Shown: positions 61,668 through 64,000 of the stretch, piece after piece
Layout: every line of letters starts with the position of its first letter
Numbering within the stretch: position 1 is the first letter of the stretch
Assembly (NCBI RefSeq): GCF_022788655.1
Contig: NZ_CP084953.1
Span: 186,001 to 250,000, forward strand
DNA: 64,000 nt
Source: Sulfitobacter indolifex
GTDB lineage: Bacteria; Pseudomonadota; Alphaproteobacteria; Rhodobacterales; Rhodobacteraceae
Reading direction: 5' to 3'
Notes under the pieces: model-generated
Databases searched by the model: none
What the model was told of the DNA's origin: nothing
What the model saw: the letters and a program-made list of their open reading frames with translations, nothing else
Translations under genes and position numbers: made by a program

Positions 61668-62522
61668 CTAAACGAACTCCAACAGAACTCCTGAGGCGTT
61701 TTGAGGGCATAGATAAACACCATCTAAACTTAAAGAGTAGGGGATCTGCGACTTACTTAGGAATGTTTTGAGCCTTTCGCTATCGCTTGTTTTGATCCGT
61801 ATTCCGGCGAATGCACCTTGCGCTGTCGATTCAAAGTTTGCGTCAGGAAAGAGTTTTGCGAGGTTCTCAGCAGTAAATAGCATAAGTGCTGCTGAGTTTA
61901 GACCCGTTTCAACACTAAAGCATCCCTCGCTCTCTGAGACGGTGCCATGGGCCCAAAGCCGAGCAAATGCCAGCGCATCCTGTTCCGGGGTATCTGATAT
62001 AGCGAGCACCGCATCGAGGCCACAGGCGCCGTTCGGATGATCAAGGAGTTCGGGCATCCAAACCACCTCTGGTGTCTTATGTTGGCACATAAAAACAGAG
62101 CCGAAGGGCACCTCGCTCGGAGAAAAGGTCAATGTGGAGAAGGAAGCAATATTCTCCGAACCATCAGAGCGTTGGACGGGGCGTGAAAAACTGTTGAGCT
62201 CCTGCGTTTTTAAGCCAAGGTCAGCCAAACCATTTGCAGCAGCATCGGCATTTTCGATCCTGCAGGAAATCGCATGCAATCCCTCCCCCATCGTGGCCAA
62301 CATCTTACGCCGTGGGGCATTAACCTCAGTCTCAGCAAGAAATCCAAGTAATTCAAAGTAATCTTGGGGAAACATGATGGTGTAGTTTGCTGAACCCTTT
62401 GCCTTAGAATGCGTACCTCTGGGGGAGAGCCTAAAGCCCATTGCGCGATACTTTTCAGCTGTGCTGTCAAGGTCCTGGGTCAGAGCGACGCAATGATCAA
62501 TGCCGGTAACGGGGTGGAACAT
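61668..62522 (-). CDS. VOC (glyoxalase-like) family protein
   Basis: 284 aa with two VOC modules. GIDHCVALTQDLDSTAEKYRAMGF begins the first (metal His), and YFELLGF with EGLHAISCRIEN supplies further ligands; a second module covers about residues 150-284 and ends GVLLEFV. GGAGA precedes the ATG. It follows gntR by 60 bp and probably acts on the substrate of the divergent ThDP enzyme. Confidence 0.88.
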   Translation of the reverse strand: MFHPVTGIDHCVALTQDLDSTAEKYRAMGFRLSPRGTHSKAKGSANYTIMFPQDYFELLGFLAETEVNAPRRKMLATMGEGLHAISCRIENADAAANGLADLGLKTQELNSFSRPVQRSDGSENIASFSTLTFSPSEVPFGSVFMCQHKTPEVVWMPELLDHPNGACGLDAVLAISDTPEQDALAFARLWAHGTVSESEGCFSVETGLNSAALMLFTAENLAKLFPDANFESTAQGAFAGIRIKTSDSERLKTFLSKSQIPYSLSLDGVYLCPQNASGVLLEFV

Positions 62523-62582
62523 TTTAGAAGATCTCCAGTGGGTATTCGCGGAAGCAGCCTTACGTATTAAAGGCTGATACGG

Positions 62583-63272
62583 TCAGTCGTCTGGCGTGTA
62601 GAGCTCCGCAAACGCATTGCGAACGTTCTCGGTGACCGCCTCAAGCCTTTTTGTAAGGTGCTGAACCATCGCCTGCCGCGCAGCTTCGCTATCACCCTGT
62701 TTGACAGCCCGCAAAATCTCGGCGTGAGGACGGATAGTCACGACTTCGCCACCGTTTTTCTCTGCGAGTGTTCTAAGGTCGATGAGCCGAATAAAGCGTA
62801 TCCGGTCATTCACATTCTCAAGAAGGCGGATCATCTCTGTGTTGCCGGTCAATGAGGTCAGCCCAACGTGAAAGGCTTCGTCCATGCGCAGCAGTTCGGT
62901 AGGAGATGTACCCGGGGTGTAGTTGGCTTTCGATTCATCCAAGAACTGCTCAAGCTCTGTTAGCTTGGTTGGATCAGCTCGATGGGCGGCCAAACTTGCG
63001 GCCTCGCATTCAATTGCCGCACGCGCTTCGTAAAGATGCATGATGCCTATAGGGTTAAGCGACCTACAGAAAAACCCCTTGCCACTGCGGAAGGTAAAGA
63101 ACCCTTCGGCGACCAAGCGGTTGAGAGCCTCCCGCAGTGGCGTTCGACTGGTCGCTAATTTCTTAGCCAGTTCAGTCTCGTTCAACCGGGAATCAGGCTT
63201 AAGGTCATAGTTTACCGCCATCTCTTTCAGTTGGAGATAGTTGCGCTCGACGGTGGCTGGGGCTGTCTGCAT
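62583..63272 (-). CDS. GntR-family regulator (FCD type)
   Basis: 229 aa from the ATG at 63272; a longer frame to 63437 crosses the promoter. The HTH is seen in LNETELAKKLATSRTPLREALNRL, given here as LAKKLATSRTPLREALNRL. The all-helical FCD effector domain has YEARAAIECEAASLAA, DEAFHVGL and HAEILRAV with metal His positions. It is divergent from the ThDP-enzyme gene and probably controls both. Confidence 0.9.
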   Translation of the reverse strand: MQTAPATVERNYLQLKEMAVNYDLKPDSRLNETELAKKLATSRTPLREALNRLVAEGFFTFRSGKGFFCRSLNPIGIMHLYEARAAIECEAASLAAHRADPTKLTELEQFLDESKANYTPGTSPTELLRMDEAFHVGLTSLTGNTEMIRLLENVNDRIRFIRLIDLRTLAEKNGGEVVTIRPHAEILRAVKQGDSEAARQAMVQHLTKRLEAVTENVRNAFAELYTPDD

Positions 63273-63367
63273 CTGATTCCGGAATCCGCTCAAATCTACA
63301 TCAAAGCCGATAGTAGAAGGACCATAAGAAAAAATCAATTGATTTGCGTTCAGACCTGTGTTTCGCT

Positions 63368-63377
63368 CTGTATACAG
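63368..63377. promoter_or_regulatory. Candidate GntR operator
   Basis: Perfect palindrome CTGTATACAG, flanked T/A, in the divergent gap 34 bp before the ThDP gene. FCD-type GntR regulators often bind TTGTATACAA-like sites. Confidence 0.6.
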
Positions 63378-63411
63378 AACAGGCTGCAAATTCGTATTGG
63401 GAAGGCAAGCA

Positions 63412-64000
63412 ATGAACATGAACGGGGCAGAAGTCATTTTGAGAATGCTTGAGTTGCATGGCGTTAGTCATGTTTTTGGCCTTCCGGGTGAGACCACTAT
63501 CGGCTGGTATAAAGAATGGCAGAAATCTTCGACCATCGAGTATGTCCTTACCCGAGACGAGCGCACTGCCTCTTATGCCGCTGAGGCCTATGCGAAGATA
63601 ACCGGCAGGCCAGCGGTACTGGAAGCGCCGAGCCCTGGCGTGACCCACTGCACGCCGGGGATAACCGAAGCGTTTCTTTCTTCTGTTCCTGTCATCTATT
63701 TCAGCTCTGATGTGCCCATAAACCAAGATAAGAAGCATGGGCTTACCGGGGTCGACCAAACTGCGATGTACGCAAGTATTTGCAAGGAGTCATTCTATCT
63801 AACCAATGTGAAAGACATTCCGCTACTGCTGCGCCGGGCTTTCCGGGTCGCGACGTCGGGACGTCCGGCACCGGTTCATATTCGTGTGCCGATCAATGTG
63901 TTCCACGAAGAAGCTGAGATCACCGATCTCTACGCGGAAGAAGATTACCAATTCTATCCATCACATCGTCCAGTGGCTGATCACAAGAAGATACGCAAAG
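63412..64000 (+). CDS. ThDP-dependent enzyme, acetolactate synthase-like (3' end outside window)
   Basis: The first 196 codons of a thiamine diphosphate enzyme. They show EVILRMLELHGVSHVFGLPG, then TRDERTASYAAEAYAKITG, where the Glu matches the ThDP-activating glutamate. PVHIRVPINV ends the N-terminal domain. GGAAGG precedes the ATG. Candidates include acetolactate synthase-like or related decarboxylases and lyases; the cofactor and substrate domains are outside the window. Confidence 0.9.
   Translation, partial: MNMNGAEVILRMLELHGVSHVFGLPGETTIGWYKEWQKSSTIEYVLTRDERTASYAAEAYAKITGRPAVLEAPSPGVTHCTPGITEAFLSSVPVIYFSSDVPINQDKKHGLTGVDQTAMYASICKESFYLTNVKDIPLLLRRAFRVATSGRPAPVHIRVPINVFHEEAEITDLYAEEDYQFYPSHRPVADHKKIRK

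Overview
The window looks like an alphaproteobacterium of the Rhodobacteraceae (Roseobacter group). The reasons are a tripartite TRAP transporter set with an IclR regulator, several RTX/type I-secreted proteins (one ending in a Hint domain), a HisKA_2-type kinase and tightly overlapping ATGA/TGATG gene junctions. No rRNA, CRISPR array, replication origin or intact insertion sequence was seen. Mobilization genes suggest a plasmid, chromid or integrated mobilizable element, but this cannot be decided here.

1-20100: an exopolysaccharide region built on a rearranged Pel locus. The Pel hydrolase and the Pel deacetylase, one polypeptide (PelA) in Pseudomonas, are two genes here, separated by galE; the deacetylase carries an RTX tail. 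A divergent pair on the minus strand holds a TPR protein (PelB-like) and an unrecognised 601-aa exported protein. A plus-strand operon encodes an export protein, PelD, PelE, PelF and PelG. PelD ends after its GAF-like region and seems to lack the degenerate GGDEF domain. A RES/Xre toxin-antitoxin module sits between two direct copies of the pelB 3' end. A LuxR-type regulator and a gtr-like glycosylation group (GT2, broken GtrA, GtrS-like) follow.

20100-34960: two tandem Flp-type pilin genes with terminators, an RTX metalloprotease with an unusual zinc motif, DUF3140, an HTTM/DCC operon bracketed by inverted IS-like ends, small membrane and lipoprotein genes, two stand-alone receivers, a pentapeptide-repeat protein, a sensor kinase and a glycosyltransferase-like gene.

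34960-43060: a catabolic block. iclR, thiolase, acyl-CoA ligase and PCC-domain genes form one minus-strand operon, divergent from dctP, dctQ, dctM and an SDR. It probably imports and CoA-activates an unidentified organic acid.

43060-47500: a 23-codon gene with its own terminator, mannose-1-phosphate guanylyltransferase/mannose-6-phosphate isomerase, a second serralysin-like RTX/DUF4214 protease and a small hypothetical gene.

47500-55700: an accessory island. It has an Abi/HEPN protein, an MNT nucleotidyltransferase with a broken neighbour, an overlapping three-gene cassette of unknown function (270, 66 and 213 aa), a degenerate tRNA-like sequence, a Phd/PIN toxin-antitoxin pair with a palindromic operator, and a mobilization cluster whose relaxase has lost its own stop.

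55700-64000: a 1301-aa RTX/PA14/Hint protein, a CIA30 protein, and a GntR/VOC operon divergent from a ThDP-dependent enzyme cut by the window edge.
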